DNA of 64,000 bases from positions 2,418,001-2,482,000 of the forward strand of contig JAUPSS010000003.1 of assembly GCA_040285825.1 (NCBI GenBank). The letters run 5' to 3'. Position 1 is the stretch's first letter; each line of letters starts with the position of its first letter. This DNA comes from Eukaryota sp. TZLM1-RC (Eukaryota > Metamonada: BaSk clade). The notes below the pieces were generated by a model. The model worked only from the letters and a program-made list of their open reading frames with translations, was not told where the DNA came from and ran no database searches. Made by a program: the position numbers and the translations under genes. Positions 20,860 to 31,219 of this stretch are shown piece by piece.

Positions 20860-22799
20860 TTATTCCTCTTTCTTTCCACTACACGCCTTTCTAATACTGA
20901 AGGAAGTAACAAAAGCGATCGCCAAAAGACCACTCATTATCACAAAGGCAAGGTGACCAAGATTAAAGTCGTCAAAAACAGCGTAGAGATTTGGTCCAAC
21001 CAAGCCTGCTATTCCAGAAGAAAGAAAAATCCAAGGGAAAACGGTAGAAAAATTCTCTTGACCCCAAATATCAACCAAACAAACCGGCATTGTGACATAC
21101 ATTGAGCCATATAATGAACTAATGAGGAAGGCACAAATCACTAAGGTGGCGGGATATGCTGCTAACCAAACAAATGACAAAATGAGGATGGATAGAGAGG
21201 CTAAGACTATGTTCATAGTGACTGCAGCACCAAAAACGTCCACAATACGCCCCAGAATGACTCTGCCTATACCATTTCCAATGTTAAAGGCGATGGAAGT
21301 GGCTAGGAAAGTGTATAGCTGAATCTCATCATCTGAATATCCCTGGTTTGAGAGACGTTCAATAGGGAATAAACGTAGAGATCCTAAAAACATAAAGCCT
21401 ACAGAGGTACCAAAAATCATTACAATAAAAGACTTCCAAAACAAAGTTTGCTTTAAAACATCAGATATGCTCAAAATTGCCCGCTTCTTCTCAACTTCTT
21501 CATCAACCTCTACTTCAACACCACCAGTATCAACAGCGAGTTCACTTAAATCGGAAAGAACGCTGATCGACCTCACCATGGATGATCTCCTGCTTGAAGG
21601 TAATAGATCGAGCTCCAAAACACTGCCTTTTCTGGAAGCTGAATGGGAACTGGGGTTGGGGTTGGGGTTGGATTTTTCGCCAACTTTTTGATCTATCTCT
21701 TCCTCATTAATAACATCTAAATTACTACTAAATCTTCTGACTTCTGTTGACGATGACGTGATTGGTGTAGGTGATGACGTGACAGGTTCGATATTTGGTA
21801 CCATGAATAAACCAGTCAAAAATATCGTAATTGGTGCTGTGAAGGAAAAAACAGAAAACACAAATCCAGGTTCGTTGGTCTTGATTAATTGTTCAGCAAT
21901 AGCAGACCAAACCAAACTTCCAGCACCGAATGTTCCTGTGATGAGTTGAAGAGAAGAAGAAAACAGAAGAAAAGAATAGTTGATTGAATATCACGAATTG
22001 AAAACCTTCATTATTGTTGAAACTTAAAAAACGGAAAAAAGTTTGAATTTCGCTCGAAATAATAAAATAATAATAATTGAAACACCAAAGACATAAATGA
22101 CTAAAATATCGAAGCAACCTATGGATGTACTGAAAAAATCAAGAAAATTGCCAAAGACCTCATGTGCTGAACAATTACCATAGACAGCTAAGCTAATACT
22201 CGATACAACCAAATTAATTAGCAACTAAATAAATAGCAGAAATATAAAATGAAGAAATAAAGAATTCGTGAAAATTTCTCCAACAACTGAGTCCAATCAA
22301 GAAACCAATCAAACATACCGACAGATACCCCAGTTATTAACCCTTTTGCTTCAGGAAAGTAGCTCATCGACACACGTAGGGCAACTATATAGGAAAAACC
22401 AATTGCAGCACTGACGAACAATCCCATTCCTGAAATAAATAATTAAAAGTAATGAATACCTATAGTGACAAGCCAGACATCTGTGCCTTGGTTAAAGGAA
22501 CATATGGTGAAGCCGAGAAACATGAAGATTGAGGTCATTGTGGTGAGGAAACGGTACGTGTAGCGACGGAGTGAGATACTGGCAAAGATTGGAAAGATTC
22601 CGACAACTAGGATGATACATGACCATACCCGTTGAGAGACAGCAGCTCTCCAACCATAGTCATTAACCAAATGAGGGATAAGTGTGGGGAATGAGTAGGA
22701 GATTCCGAGAGATAGTTGGAGGAAGATGAAAGCACTGACCACGACAGAACGATGTTTCTGAATAAGAGACCTTATGGAGTCTTGATGGAGGAGGTTCAT
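20860..22799 (-). CDS. Major facilitator superfamily transporter (oxalate/formate-antiporter or monocarboxylate-porter type), two introns
   Basis: Exons on the minus strand are 22799-22460, 22429-22319 and 21935-20860. Both junctions are phase 1 and give 508 residues. The start MNLLHQDSIRS was chosen because it immediately precedes the first transmembrane segment and a GWR motif (DYGWRAAVSQ) of this family; the frame is open further upstream without protein-like sequence. Twelve membrane spans are expected. After splicing, the characteristic Gly-rich turn (ITGVSVG joined to TFGAGSLVWS) between spans 5 and 6 is continuous. A ~110-residue hydrophilic central loop contains NPNPNP and Ser-rich stretches with basic/acidic patches. 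By family it would exchange small carboxylates across a membrane; the substrate is unknown. Confidence 0.85.
21936..22318 (-). other. 383-nt intron in MFS gene
   Basis: It starts GTATGT and ends ATCACAG, phase 1. Removal unites VSVG with TFGAGSL, the family Gly-rich motif. It is more than ten times longer than the other introns here. Its first 32 nt by themselves form a GT...CAG mini-intron, but splicing only those leads to an early stop. CACGAATT near the left end is repeated inverted (AATTCGTG) near the right end. Confidence 0.7.
22430..22459 (-). other. 30-nt intron in MFS gene
   Basis: It starts GTATTC and ends TTTCAG. Removal joins ...VWLVTIG to MGLFVSAAIG in phase 1, in the middle of a transmembrane helix. 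Confidence 0.82.
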
Positions 22800-22984
22800 A
22801 GCGGGATAGGCCGATCGATCGGAATTGATGTTGTGACAAAAGCAAAATTCAATGAGTTTTTTTTTCAAAATGTATTTTGTTACATTAAAAATGCTAAACA
22901 TAAAAATAAAAAATCTAAATCTTCATTTCCCAAACCATACAATAAAAATTAACCAGAAAATTTTCCTTCATAAAAGTGACCAAG

Positions 22985-24080
22985 AAATAATAAAGCAGAA
23001 GACAATAACGGGACACAGCTTTAAAAATTGAAAATACAATTCAGTTCTACCAAAACGTTTTGTCAAAAACTCTTCCTGTACGTTGTTCTTCAATTTCAAC
23101 AAAATCATCCAAAAAAGATAAAGCAAGTAGTCCAAGCGTACCATGTAAGGAAAAAGCAAATGGACAAGGGACATAATGAGTATAAGATTCAGCATTCAAG
23201 AATACAAGCTTTGCTTTATATTTATCATTTTATGAATTTTTGGCAACAGACAGCGGATTCTTGTGTTTTTACTGAGCTATTTGTTAGAAATAATTATTAC
23301 ACACATCAGCGGATCTCACATCAATAGTTATAGTGGTCCCATCATGTCCTTCAAGCATGAAATCACCTCTGTTACAACCCAAAGAATTCAAGGTGTCCAC
23401 ATCAATTGAAGGAGAAAGTCATGGTTCCAAATAAGTGACAATTTTGTGTGACTTAGACATACAATAGAGTTGATCTGTAACTGCATCAAGGACGAAAAGT
23501 AATCAAATGTTTACAGGTAAACAAATGATTTGGAGAAATTTTTCGATCTATATTTGCAAACCAAAATATGAGGCACGTTATTGGGTTGAATCAAAGATCG
23601 AAGACGCATTTGTACAAGGAAAAGTGGTATCATCTAAAAAAAGAACAATAAATTTGAGGAATTTGAGAAATTAAACAAGATGAAGAACTATTTTGTGCAT
23701 CTAACAAAAAATTTGCGTAAGCGAGATTAGCTTTTTTGACCGAGCCAAAACGAACAGTAAAATCCAAGCCTTGACAAATTATTCTATATTTTTGTTGCAA
23801 TTGTTTAACACACTACCACAAATTAACTAGTGTTCCAGGTAGTATTTCCTGCACATTATCGAAAAAGCATTTACTCCAGATTTCAGGGGACAATTCAATG
23901 AGAGATCGGCATATTTTCCCGCCATGACTTCTCTGATTCATTTTGGCAATTATGGTTATCTATTCGTTAGTTATCAAGATTTTGAACAAGCATAATTGGT
24001 TTGAATAGTACTTAGTCATTTGTCATATGTAAATACATTCTCACCTTTTTGAAAGAACAGATAATCCTTTCAAAAATTAT
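22985..24080 (-). mobile_element. Degenerate LINE relic (thumb to C-terminal tail)
   Basis: On the minus strand, with many lesions: LSPEIWSKCF near 23890 and LDFTVRF near 23770 (thumb/linker as in 17740-17880); a region aligning with the knuckle and endonuclease of the nested LINE (23300-23480); and the tail CPFAFSLHGTLGLLALSFLDDF...EQRTGRVFDKTFW near 23150-23040, followed by IVFSIFKAV. It abuts the 5' side of the MFS gene and may bound its promoter. Confidence 0.65.
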
Positions 24081-24084
24081 TTTG

Positions 24085-24185
24085 TATTCGCCATGCACCC
24101 TTCATTAAATCAACTCATCACTAATGGGACGAAATTCATTGAACAAAGATTTCTTCTACATAATGTTGACCAAGATTTAAGATAG
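24085..24185 (-). mobile_element. 3'-end fragment of a C-subfamily LINE
   Basis: The stretch CTAATGGGACGA..TTCATTGAACAAAGATTTC at 24121 matches the 3' UTR start of the nested LINE at 18550-18580. The preceding 35 bases also match its terminal sequence, although the AATAAA is mutated. Only the last ~100 bp are present. Confidence 0.55.
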
Positions 24186-24354
24186 ATAATCTTTGAGTAG
24201 TAATTAATCATTTTTTCCGATGTAAAAATCTGTCACAAAACACAAATGTAATTTCTGCATTCAAAAAACGAGAAGACAGAAGTGAATCTCTAATTCAAAT
24301 TGAAGTACGTTAAAGTTATTTTATATAACCGTGGTTCAGAAAATATGATAATTA

Positions 24355-24713
24355 GGACTGTTCAAGAATCGGTTCGGTTCAAGTTCAGGTTCAGGTTCAT
24401 AATTTTGGAGGTTCAGGTTTTGTCTCTTGTTGAAACTATAAAATTAACTCGTTGTACATTCTGCATTGCTGGTGAAAAATATAATACGAGCACATAAAAG
24501 GAGGAAGTATTTTATTGAAAAACAATGATGTAATGCAGTAGTTGGATACTTAGGATATTAAGTTTTTATTGGTATTTGTTGAACAAAGGAGGGAATATGA
24601 AAAAAGAATTGAATCATTAAAGCTTAATTAATTTATAGGTTCACAGATCAGTAGGTTCAGGTTCAAAGATCACTGGGTTCGGTTTTTGAACCAGACCGAA
24701 CCTTGAACAGTCC
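24355..24713. mobile_element. MITE of Tc1/mariner type (359 bp, TA target site)
   Basis: GGACTGTTCAAG at the left end is matched by CTTGAACAGTCC at the right end, and similarity continues inward over about 30 bp through GGTTCGGTTCAA-like sequence. Each end is followed by TA (24353-24354 and 24714-24715), the target duplication of Tc1/mariner transposons. The interior has GGTTCA repeats next to both ends and no transposase, so it would depend on an enzyme encoded elsewhere. Confidence 0.8.
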
Positions 24714-24715
24714 TA

Positions 24716-25061
24716 GTAATGATGTTCATTCTATTGAATTTCAAAACATCTTTGCTGACAATTCATTGAACTGCTAAGGTAAAAAGTTCAGAAGATATGC
24801 TGTCTGAATCCAGGTCTTTTTAACTTCACTAAAATCGTCAATTGAGATCGAAAATTAAGACTTGTGGATTCGATACATTTTATTGATCACTGCAGGGATT
24901 TCGTCCTGCAGTTTCATGACATATGACTAATGATAACCTATGAATTTCAACACTTGGTGTGTAGCAATTTGGACATGCTGATTGACACACAAAACAAGAA
25001 CTGGGTTTATAATTTCACTAAATGTGGTGCTACTATCAATAAAATTTCACCTTGCCATTAG
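24716..25061. other. Spacer, no gene seen
   Basis: This is the 3' flank of the minus-strand surface gene. There is an AATAAA-type signal (minus strand reads TTTTATTG...) near 25040. Nothing else is recognisable. Confidence 0.5.
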
Positions 25062-28000
25062 CTAAACTACAGTACCTGGAACACTTTCCATATCTTGAAC
25101 AAAAGGTGTATTAGTCTCGAAAGCTGGATAAACCGGTGGCGCGTTGAAAACTGGAGGAAGAGTGGTGACACTGGTCATTTCAGTCGCATCTGGCGCATGT
25201 TTGTTTTTTCGAAGGCACCAAAACAGCCCAATGAATAGCACAACAACAGCAATAGCCGTAAGCACCAGGAACATAGACTGATTATTGTCGGGATCAGTTG
25301 GGTCAATGGGGTCGCTGGGGTCCTTATAGTGACTGGTACCTGTTGCCTCTTCGTCTGAAAGAAGGGTATCTGAAGAGAACTCCACTTCAATAGTTGCTTC
25401 TTGAGCTTCTGACAATTCAATTAGGAGTTTGGAAGGTGTTTCCAATCGAGCTTCAATGAAAGCAACATTTTGACCATTGCTAGTCAACTTAATTGCAGTC
25501 TTTTGAAACTCAGCATCTTCAATTTCAGGAGCATACACATTGGGAGAAGATAAAGAACATTCAATAACAGATCCTACAGTTTCACATTCAATAGAGGCAG
25601 GTGTCCACTGCTTGAACAAAAGCTTGTTGGTGTAAGCTGGTCCATTGGAGAAAACAGTGTAGTAATCTACAGACTGGAAATCTTTAACAAAAATAACAGA
25701 ATAATCCCCAGAATAGATTGAACCTTCAATATTGCAGTACAAGCAAGGTTTATGAAACACAACGAATCCAGTGTTTGAATCGGAAAGTTGCACCATACTA
25801 CGGTCTATGTTAGCTTTACCGTTCTCAGGGACAGTAACCTCATCACCAGACGCAAAGTGACAAGTGGAGGTGAAGGTAACAAAGCCTTCAACTGAAGGAT
25901 TTGTGTGAACACGGAATTGACATTGAGGAGACATGAAGTGCCCACTTTGAGTTAGTGTGAAAGAATCATCATTCGTAATAATATGTACATCTTCATCTGT
26001 ATACCGTTCATATTCAACTCTACATTCATCACATGAGGATTTGGTAGAAAAGTCTGTTTGATAAGGGGAGACAGCAAGGTAGGGTGAACCTGAGGACAAC
26101 ACAACTTCGTGTGTGGGTTGTTCAATTGTGCCACTGCATTCAGCACTTTGACATTCATAAATAACGACAGCTTCAAAGTTTGTGGCTTTAGGATTCTCAA
26201 TAACTAACTTTCCGGTTTCTGCAGGAGCTTCAAACTCAATATCAGAGTGCCAGAATTCACCTTGCAGTCTAGTGAAGGAACCTTTCATACCACTGGGAAT
26301 TTCAACGTAGGTGGTGGAGAGACGGGGAACATTCAAAATGAAGGCAACCCTTTTGGCAGAAAATGAATCACCAATTGAGGCAAAAGTATAACGAGTGAGA
26401 CAGGTTTCTTGTTCAACAACTGAAACAATAATTGCTGGATTTTGAACAAGAAGTGATGTAGTGGAGACCTTATCTTCATCAACAACATCATACCAACGAC
26501 CAGTTACGTAGTAAAACTCTCCTGATGGAACACTGCTGATGTGGTAAAAACCATCTGCAATGACACTTTGGCAACCAGCATCGGAAAGGTCGTCAGAAAG
26601 AATAAAGACCACTGGGTATGTACCAGTAAAGCCATCATTATACAATTCTACAAAAACTGGAGGATACTGAACTTCAACTCTCAATGTACAACTAGAATCA
26701 CTGGTACTTCCGGTTTGACTGAATACATTACCTACACGATGTCCAGGATATAAACTCAACCAAACAGAAGTGATAATTGGGCTTGAAAAAAAACCATTTT
26801 CATAAAGCTCAATGGTACCTGATGATGGTCTTTTTATGTATTGTGTGAATGAGTGTGAGCTTTGATCTATGTCATTGAAGTCAATGTCCTGAGAGCTAAA
26901 ACGTATACCAAGGTCACGGTATTGTCGAGTGCAGGTGAAACTGATGTTCAGCATTCTGGAAAATGGTTGGAAAAGGTTTCTACCTCTGCTTTCTTCCAAC
27001 ATAACTTCGCTAGAGTCGGCGCGAACAGAAGGGGCAGCAAATGACTTCATCGTTGGAAACCATGATCCTCCCCAAATAAAGCGTTTCTTGGCCCATTCAT
27101 CTGGTTCTGGGTATTCACCAAGCTGGAACAACTGACTTTCAGATGCGACTACATCAGTCGAAATAAATGTGTTGGGCATGATTTCCTTGGTTTTGGAGAC
27201 GAATATGGTTGTTCTACGTCCTGTACCAGTGAAGGTCCGTTGGCCAATTTCCGAAAAACTTGTGCGAATTCGGCCAACGTAGGAATCAAACCACAATCTA
27301 CGACGTCGCCAAATTTCGATAACAATTTCAGTGTTGGGTCTAACGAAAAGAAAATCATCAATGCTACAACGCCAAGGATCTCCACATAAGGCAGTGGATG
27401 TTCTTCCATAATGATAATAGTAGTTAGAGATGTCGTCACCATCAGACGTTCTTTCAAGTTCCAATTGCAAAATAAACTCTTCAGGGGCTGTTTCATCCAT
27501 CGTTGAAGCAACAACATCAACAGGAACTTTATCGGCACAATTGTTTATAATATTGTGCTCAATGAGAGGAAATCTTCTACTTGTGGCAGTTTCAAAGTTG
27601 AATTTACGGACATAGACATCAATATTAATATCAGACATTCCAAAGTCTACATCTAGAAGGAAGTCAACAAGCCAATGTAGAACTTCAGGACAAACAGCAG
27701 TAGCAACCGTGAGATCAAGAGCAGGAAGAAGTGACCCATGGAAGATGAGAGAATCTGAGTAGAGATCCATAAACAGAGTAACATTTAGTTCAACCTTGGC
27801 ATCTGCTTGGCCATCAATATTCCTCTCAAATGAGGTATGCATTTTTCCAAAGCTATAGTCATGGTAGAACCCATTGTAGTCATTGTAACCCATGGTAAGT
27901 TCAGCATTGTCGTTTGAGAGGGTAAACGTAGAATCAATGTTCATTTGGCTATCCACATCAGCAGAAAACTCAATACCAAGTCTTAGACGAATATTGACTG

Positions 28001-28658
28001 GGATCAACAAAATGGAAATGGTGAATTCAGCGATCTCTTTTGGCTCAAATTGATGGTTGAACTGATCTTGGAAAGGTTCTACTTCAACACCTATTGATGC
28101 GTCAATTCCTTGAAGGAAGCGTCCTTCACATTTCTTCACTCCTGAGAAAGTGTTGAAATCAAACTCCAGGAAGAGCTGGGAAGAGGCTCTAAAGTAAGTA
28201 TCCTTAACAGTGATTGGCCCGAAGTTGAAGTCTTTTTCTGCACCTTGGCTACTGTCGTCATAGTTCCAGTTATAATCAAATGCCCACTTTGGATCGGTAT
28301 TTTGGTAGGAAAGCTTGAGGTAAGAAAACGCTGAGAGGGGTTCTACCTCAACAACAGTACATGGATTAGAGTTACAAACCTTTTTGAAAACGTGATCCTT
28401 ATTCACGTAATAAAATGCATCTTGGACAGACGCAGGATCTCTCAGCAAGGAGGTAAGCTCTTGATCTGTGAGGCGACGAACACTTCCAGCCACTTTGGCA
28501 GAAACTTTGAATTTGAGGTATTCCTCTTCAATGTTGAGGCTAAGACTACCGTCCTGATTTGCAGCATCGAGCAGAGAAACATAGCTTTCAAGACCAGGAA
28601 GGGTAGGGTTGGCAAGCGATAAGGCCAGAAGCACCAGTAAAAAGAGCACCGTATTCAT
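25062..28658 (-). CDS. Large type I membrane protein, surface paralogue 2 (1198 aa)
   Basis: It is the inverted partner of the gene at 9778-13386. Signal peptide MNTVLFLLVLLALSLANP (an in-frame ATG seven codons earlier is possible). The ectodomain has the same cysteines, and the protein has one transmembrane helix (MFLVLTAIAVVVLFIGLFWCLR) and an acidic tail. It differs from paralogue 1 by an inserted Asp/Pro-rich juxtamembrane segment (DPSDPIDPTDPDNN) and a different tail end. Identity is very high over about residues 690-1130 and clearly lower over about 530-690 (genomic 27080-26560), a patchwork suggesting either gene conversion or diversifying selection. The upstream sequences of the two genes are unrelated. 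Function unknown; surface localisation inferred from topology. Confidence 0.85.
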   Translation of the reverse strand: MNTVLFLLVLLALSLANPTLPGLESYVSLLDAANQDGSLSLNIEEEYLKFKVSAKVAGSVRRLTDQELTSLLRDPASVQDAFYYVNKDHVFKKVCNSNPCTVVEVEPLSAFSYLKLSYQNTDPKWAFDYNWNYDDSSQGAEKDFNFGPITVKDTYFRASSQLFLEFDFNTFSGVKKCEGRFLQGIDASIGVEVEPFQDQFNHQFEPKEIAEFTISILLIPVNIRLRLGIEFSADVDSQMNIDSTFTLSNDNAELTMGYNDYNGFYHDYSFGKMHTSFERNIDGQADAKVELNVTLFMDLYSDSLIFHGSLLPALDLTVATAVCPEVLHWLVDFLLDVDFGMSDINIDVYVRKFNFETATSRRFPLIEHNIINNCADKVPVDVVASTMDETAPEEFILQLELERTSDGDDISNYYYHYGRTSTALCGDPWRCSIDDFLFVRPNTEIVIEIWRRRRLWFDSYVGRIRTSFSEIGQRTFTGTGRRTTIFVSKTKEIMPNTFISTDVVASESQLFQLGEYPEPDEWAKKRFIWGGSWFPTMKSFAAPSVRADSSEVMLEESRGRNLFQPFSRMLNISFTCTRQYRDLGIRFSSQDIDFNDIDQSSHSFTQYIKRPSSGTIELYENGFFSSPIITSVWLSLYPGHRVGNVFSQTGSTSDSSCTLRVEVQYPPVFVELYNDGFTGTYPVVFILSDDLSDAGCQSVIADGFYHISSVPSGEFYYVTGRWYDVVDEDKVSTTSLLVQNPAIIVSVVEQETCLTRYTFASIGDSFSAKRVAFILNVPRLSTTYVEIPSGMKGSFTRLQGEFWHSDIEFEAPAETGKLVIENPKATNFEAVVIYECQSAECSGTIEQPTHEVVLSSGSPYLAVSPYQTDFSTKSSCDECRVEYERYTDEDVHIITNDDSFTLTQSGHFMSPQCQFRVHTNPSVEGFVTFTSTCHFASGDEVTVPENGKANIDRSMVQLSDSNTGFVVFHKPCLYCNIEGSIYSGDYSVIFVKDFQSVDYYTVFSNGPAYTNKLLFKQWTPASIECETVGSVIECSLSSPNVYAPEIEDAEFQKTAIKLTSNGQNVAFIEARLETPSKLLIELSEAQEATIEVEFSSDTLLSDEEATGTSHYKDPSDPIDPTDPDNNQSMFLVLTAIAVVVLFIGLFWCLRKNKHAPDATEMTSVTTLPPVFNAPPVYPAFETNTPFVQDMESVPGTVV

Positions 28659-29040
28659 ACAGGTCAGTAGAGAATACACAAGTAAAATTTTCCAAAATAA
28701 TGTTGAATTCCCTCCACGTCACCACTGTACACAAGGTATCCCTCACTGACTGTAAACATCTGAAAACTCAGCAGGAAGAAGTTGTTCCAATCTTAGGTGT
28801 GTGCTGGTCCTTCTGAACTGTGCTGTTTGAACGGGTCACGAATCAACATTGGATTTTATACAACATTGATTTATCTGCTGATTGTGAAAATTTTGGTTTT
28901 GGTATTGCATTTTTCTCCTTTGTGGATTGAATTATTTTTGAAGATCCCTTGTCCTGTCTTTTGAAGAAAGAATTATTTGTCTAAAAGAATGTCATCTCAA
29001 GATCGGGAACAAGGAGAAGCGTACTAACAAAATTAATTAT
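28659..29040. other. 5' flank of surface paralogue 2
   Basis: No ORF or repeat seen. It is presumed to contain the promoter of the minus-strand gene. It shows no similarity to the upstream region of paralogue 1. Confidence 0.5.
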
Positions 29041-29535
29041 TATGAAATTGTTCTTCCATTAAACATTTCGAAATTTTTATTGATTGGTAGACACCCTGCT
29101 GAACTCGTTATTGATGATCTAACTGTTCCTTTCATCAACTATTGTGGATCAAAAATTAAGATTTTAAGGTCGTTATCTAGGATATTTTGATGAAATTCGA
29201 AATCAACTTTCATCTCTTTTAGCAAATTTTGAACAGGAATTCGCTTGTTCTTTCACATTTAAATAAAGAAACACATCTCAAATTCTTCTTTCTCAGAATT
29301 TGTCATTCAGGTAAATTTACTCATATCCTGCGATCAATCACACCAATAATATCTCTTGAATTTTGCAGAATTTTCAACGAATTAAGAGCAAAGTTTTTGG
29401 CTAATTTGCTTAATACTGTTTCTTCTTTTTGACGTAGTCATATTTTTTGTAGCACAAAAATAGGAGGCCTAGATTTTCACAAATCTAAATGTTTGTGTAA
29501 AGCTGCATTTATTGGTGGAGGCAAAAATTTCATTG

Positions 29536-29628
29536 TTGAAATTTTGAAACGTTTTCCTGAAAACCAACATTTAATAGAACATTGAAATTTTGAAACGTTT
29601 TCCTGAAAACCAACATTTAATAGAACAT
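29536..29628 (+). repeat. 46-bp tandem duplication in LINE relic
   Basis: TTGAAATTTTGAAACG at 29536 recurs at 29582, and both are followed by the same 30 bases. The length is not a multiple of three, so it shifts the frame. Confidence 0.88.
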
Positions 29629-29995
29629 TGTGTTAGTGATTATTTGGTGTCTTTGCAGAATGCAATTGAATGCCTCTCTCCTCAATTATGGTCCAAATGC
29701 TTTCCTACCGATATTCAAGAAGTTCCACCCAGAAACTTGATTTCTTTAAGATTTGCATACGCCCAGTTGCAGAAAAAAATACCAAAAGTTTTTGAAAAAT
29801 GGGAATTTACTGTACGTCTTAGCTTAGCTAAGGAAAAGAGTCCCGTTTGTGCCAACATTTTAATTGATCTTTAGGAAAGTAGCTCCAGTTGTCTCATTTT
29901 ACAAAATTTAAATGTCTATGGTCTATTGTTAAATGACCATCAATGGACAACTGCCTTAAGAAAGAGGTGAAAATATTTTTGTGAAACGCCGTGCT

Positions 29996-30289
29996 GATCT
30001 AATTACCCTTGGGTCTGATGGTGTAATCAAAGTGGTTGATCTTGTCACTGCTGATGTTTGAAAGGATTCACCAATTGATTAAGCAAAATTAAATGTCCCA
30101 TTGGTGATTGAACAATATTTGATCTCTGCATTTGCTTCGAGTGATCTAATTACCCTTGGGTCTGATGGTGTGATCAAAGTGGTTGATCTTGTCACTGCTG
30201 ATGTTTGAAAGGATTCACCAATTGATTAAGCAAAATTAACTGTCCCATTGGTGATTGAACAATATTTGATCTCTGCATTTGCTTCGAGT
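29996..30289 (+). repeat. 147-bp tandem duplication over the LINE endonuclease motif
   Basis: GATCTAATTACCCTTGGG at 29996 recurs at 30143. The units differ at a handful of positions and each carries the DLITLGSDGVIKVVDL coding segment. Confidence 0.9.
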
Positions 30290-30350
30290 CACGCTAGTTG
30301 AAGAATTGCAAAACTAATGCCTCTTGATTTTTTTTTAAATTTGAGGTGTA

Positions 30351-31219
30351 TCGCATGTCAGTTTCCACAAATCCTCAATTTCTTTATGACACGACAGGTT
30401 ACTCGACAGGTTTTGATTACTCCACATTGAAGACAAAATTTGTGTCTTTTTGATGAATTATCAGGCATGTCTATCGACAGGGCTTGAGATAAAATCAAAA
30501 ATCACATCAAGCTTTCTAACTTTCATCTTGTAATGGTAGGTACATTGTTGGATTTTACAATCCTTTTTTTTTACAATCTTACATTGTGATTTTTGTGCAA
30601 GTATAACAAAGACACTTTATGTCCAAGATATGTCCAAGTTTCACCAAAATGACACATTGACAGAACCATAATTGGGTCAAGCTCAAGACATTCTATCCAA
30701 GAACAACAAAGTTGATCTGAAATGACCCAGAGTTTTAAAGTTGTGCAACGAAATACATTGCTATACCGTTGAAGTAGAAAAATTGATTCACTGTCTTCAT
30801 GACACATTTATTACTTCTCTTGTCTTTATCTTGACCATGGTTGAAGTGTACTGGTCTTCAAGATCATTATTGAAATGAAACTTTTGTGTCCACATTTTAA
30901 GAGAAGATGAGTTTCACGACGGATTTAATGAAATGAAAGGGCAAAATTGCTTTAATATCAACCAGCAGCGTTAACATTAAACCAATGTTAAGTGAGATCA
31001 ACGATGACAGATCGTCTCAACTCGAATTCCCGATTACCCGAAAAATGAATGTTCTTGTACTGTGGGGTAAAATGAATCATATAAAAGCTAAAAGGTATGG
31101 TAGGTATGGTAAAAACTAAGCGCGGAATATTCTCAAAAATCTAAAATCATCATTCAAAGGATTGATGTACTGAAACAGCAATAACGAAAACGAGTAAAGA
31201 TATGTACAGTGCAAAGCAT
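30351..31219. other. Intergenic, no gene seen
   Basis: Low-complexity A/T tracts and short ORFs without protein-like composition. A few runs (for example GACAGG repeats near 30400-30480) are weak direct repeats. Confidence 0.5.

Larger units (their letters stand above)
29041..30350 (+). mobile_element. Degenerate B-subfamily LINE with internal tandem duplications
   Basis: It aligns with 17030-18330 of the B-subfamily element: ISKFLLIG near 29070, FFFLRICHSGKFTHILRSI (29285-29340), FNELRAKFLANLL, CLSPQLWSKCFPTDIQEVPPRNLISLRFAYAQLQKK (29660-29780), then a deletion to the endonuclease (VKRRADLITLGSDGVIKVVDLVTADV near 29980-30060). The zinc-knuckle region is missing. Stops and two tandem duplications show long inactivity. 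Confidence 0.75.

Noticed and set aside
22024-22224. A minus-strand ORF with hydrophobic segments between two MFS exons, resembling a transmembrane exon
   Set aside because: Joining 22319 to 21935 restores the family Gly-rich motif exactly. Including this ORF would need non-canonical splice sites and disrupts the motif, so it is intron sequence.
24361-24700. GGTTCA-rich sequence as tRNA T-loops
   Set aside because: No acceptor stem or anticodon arm can be drawn; the sequence is explained by MITE subterminal repeats.
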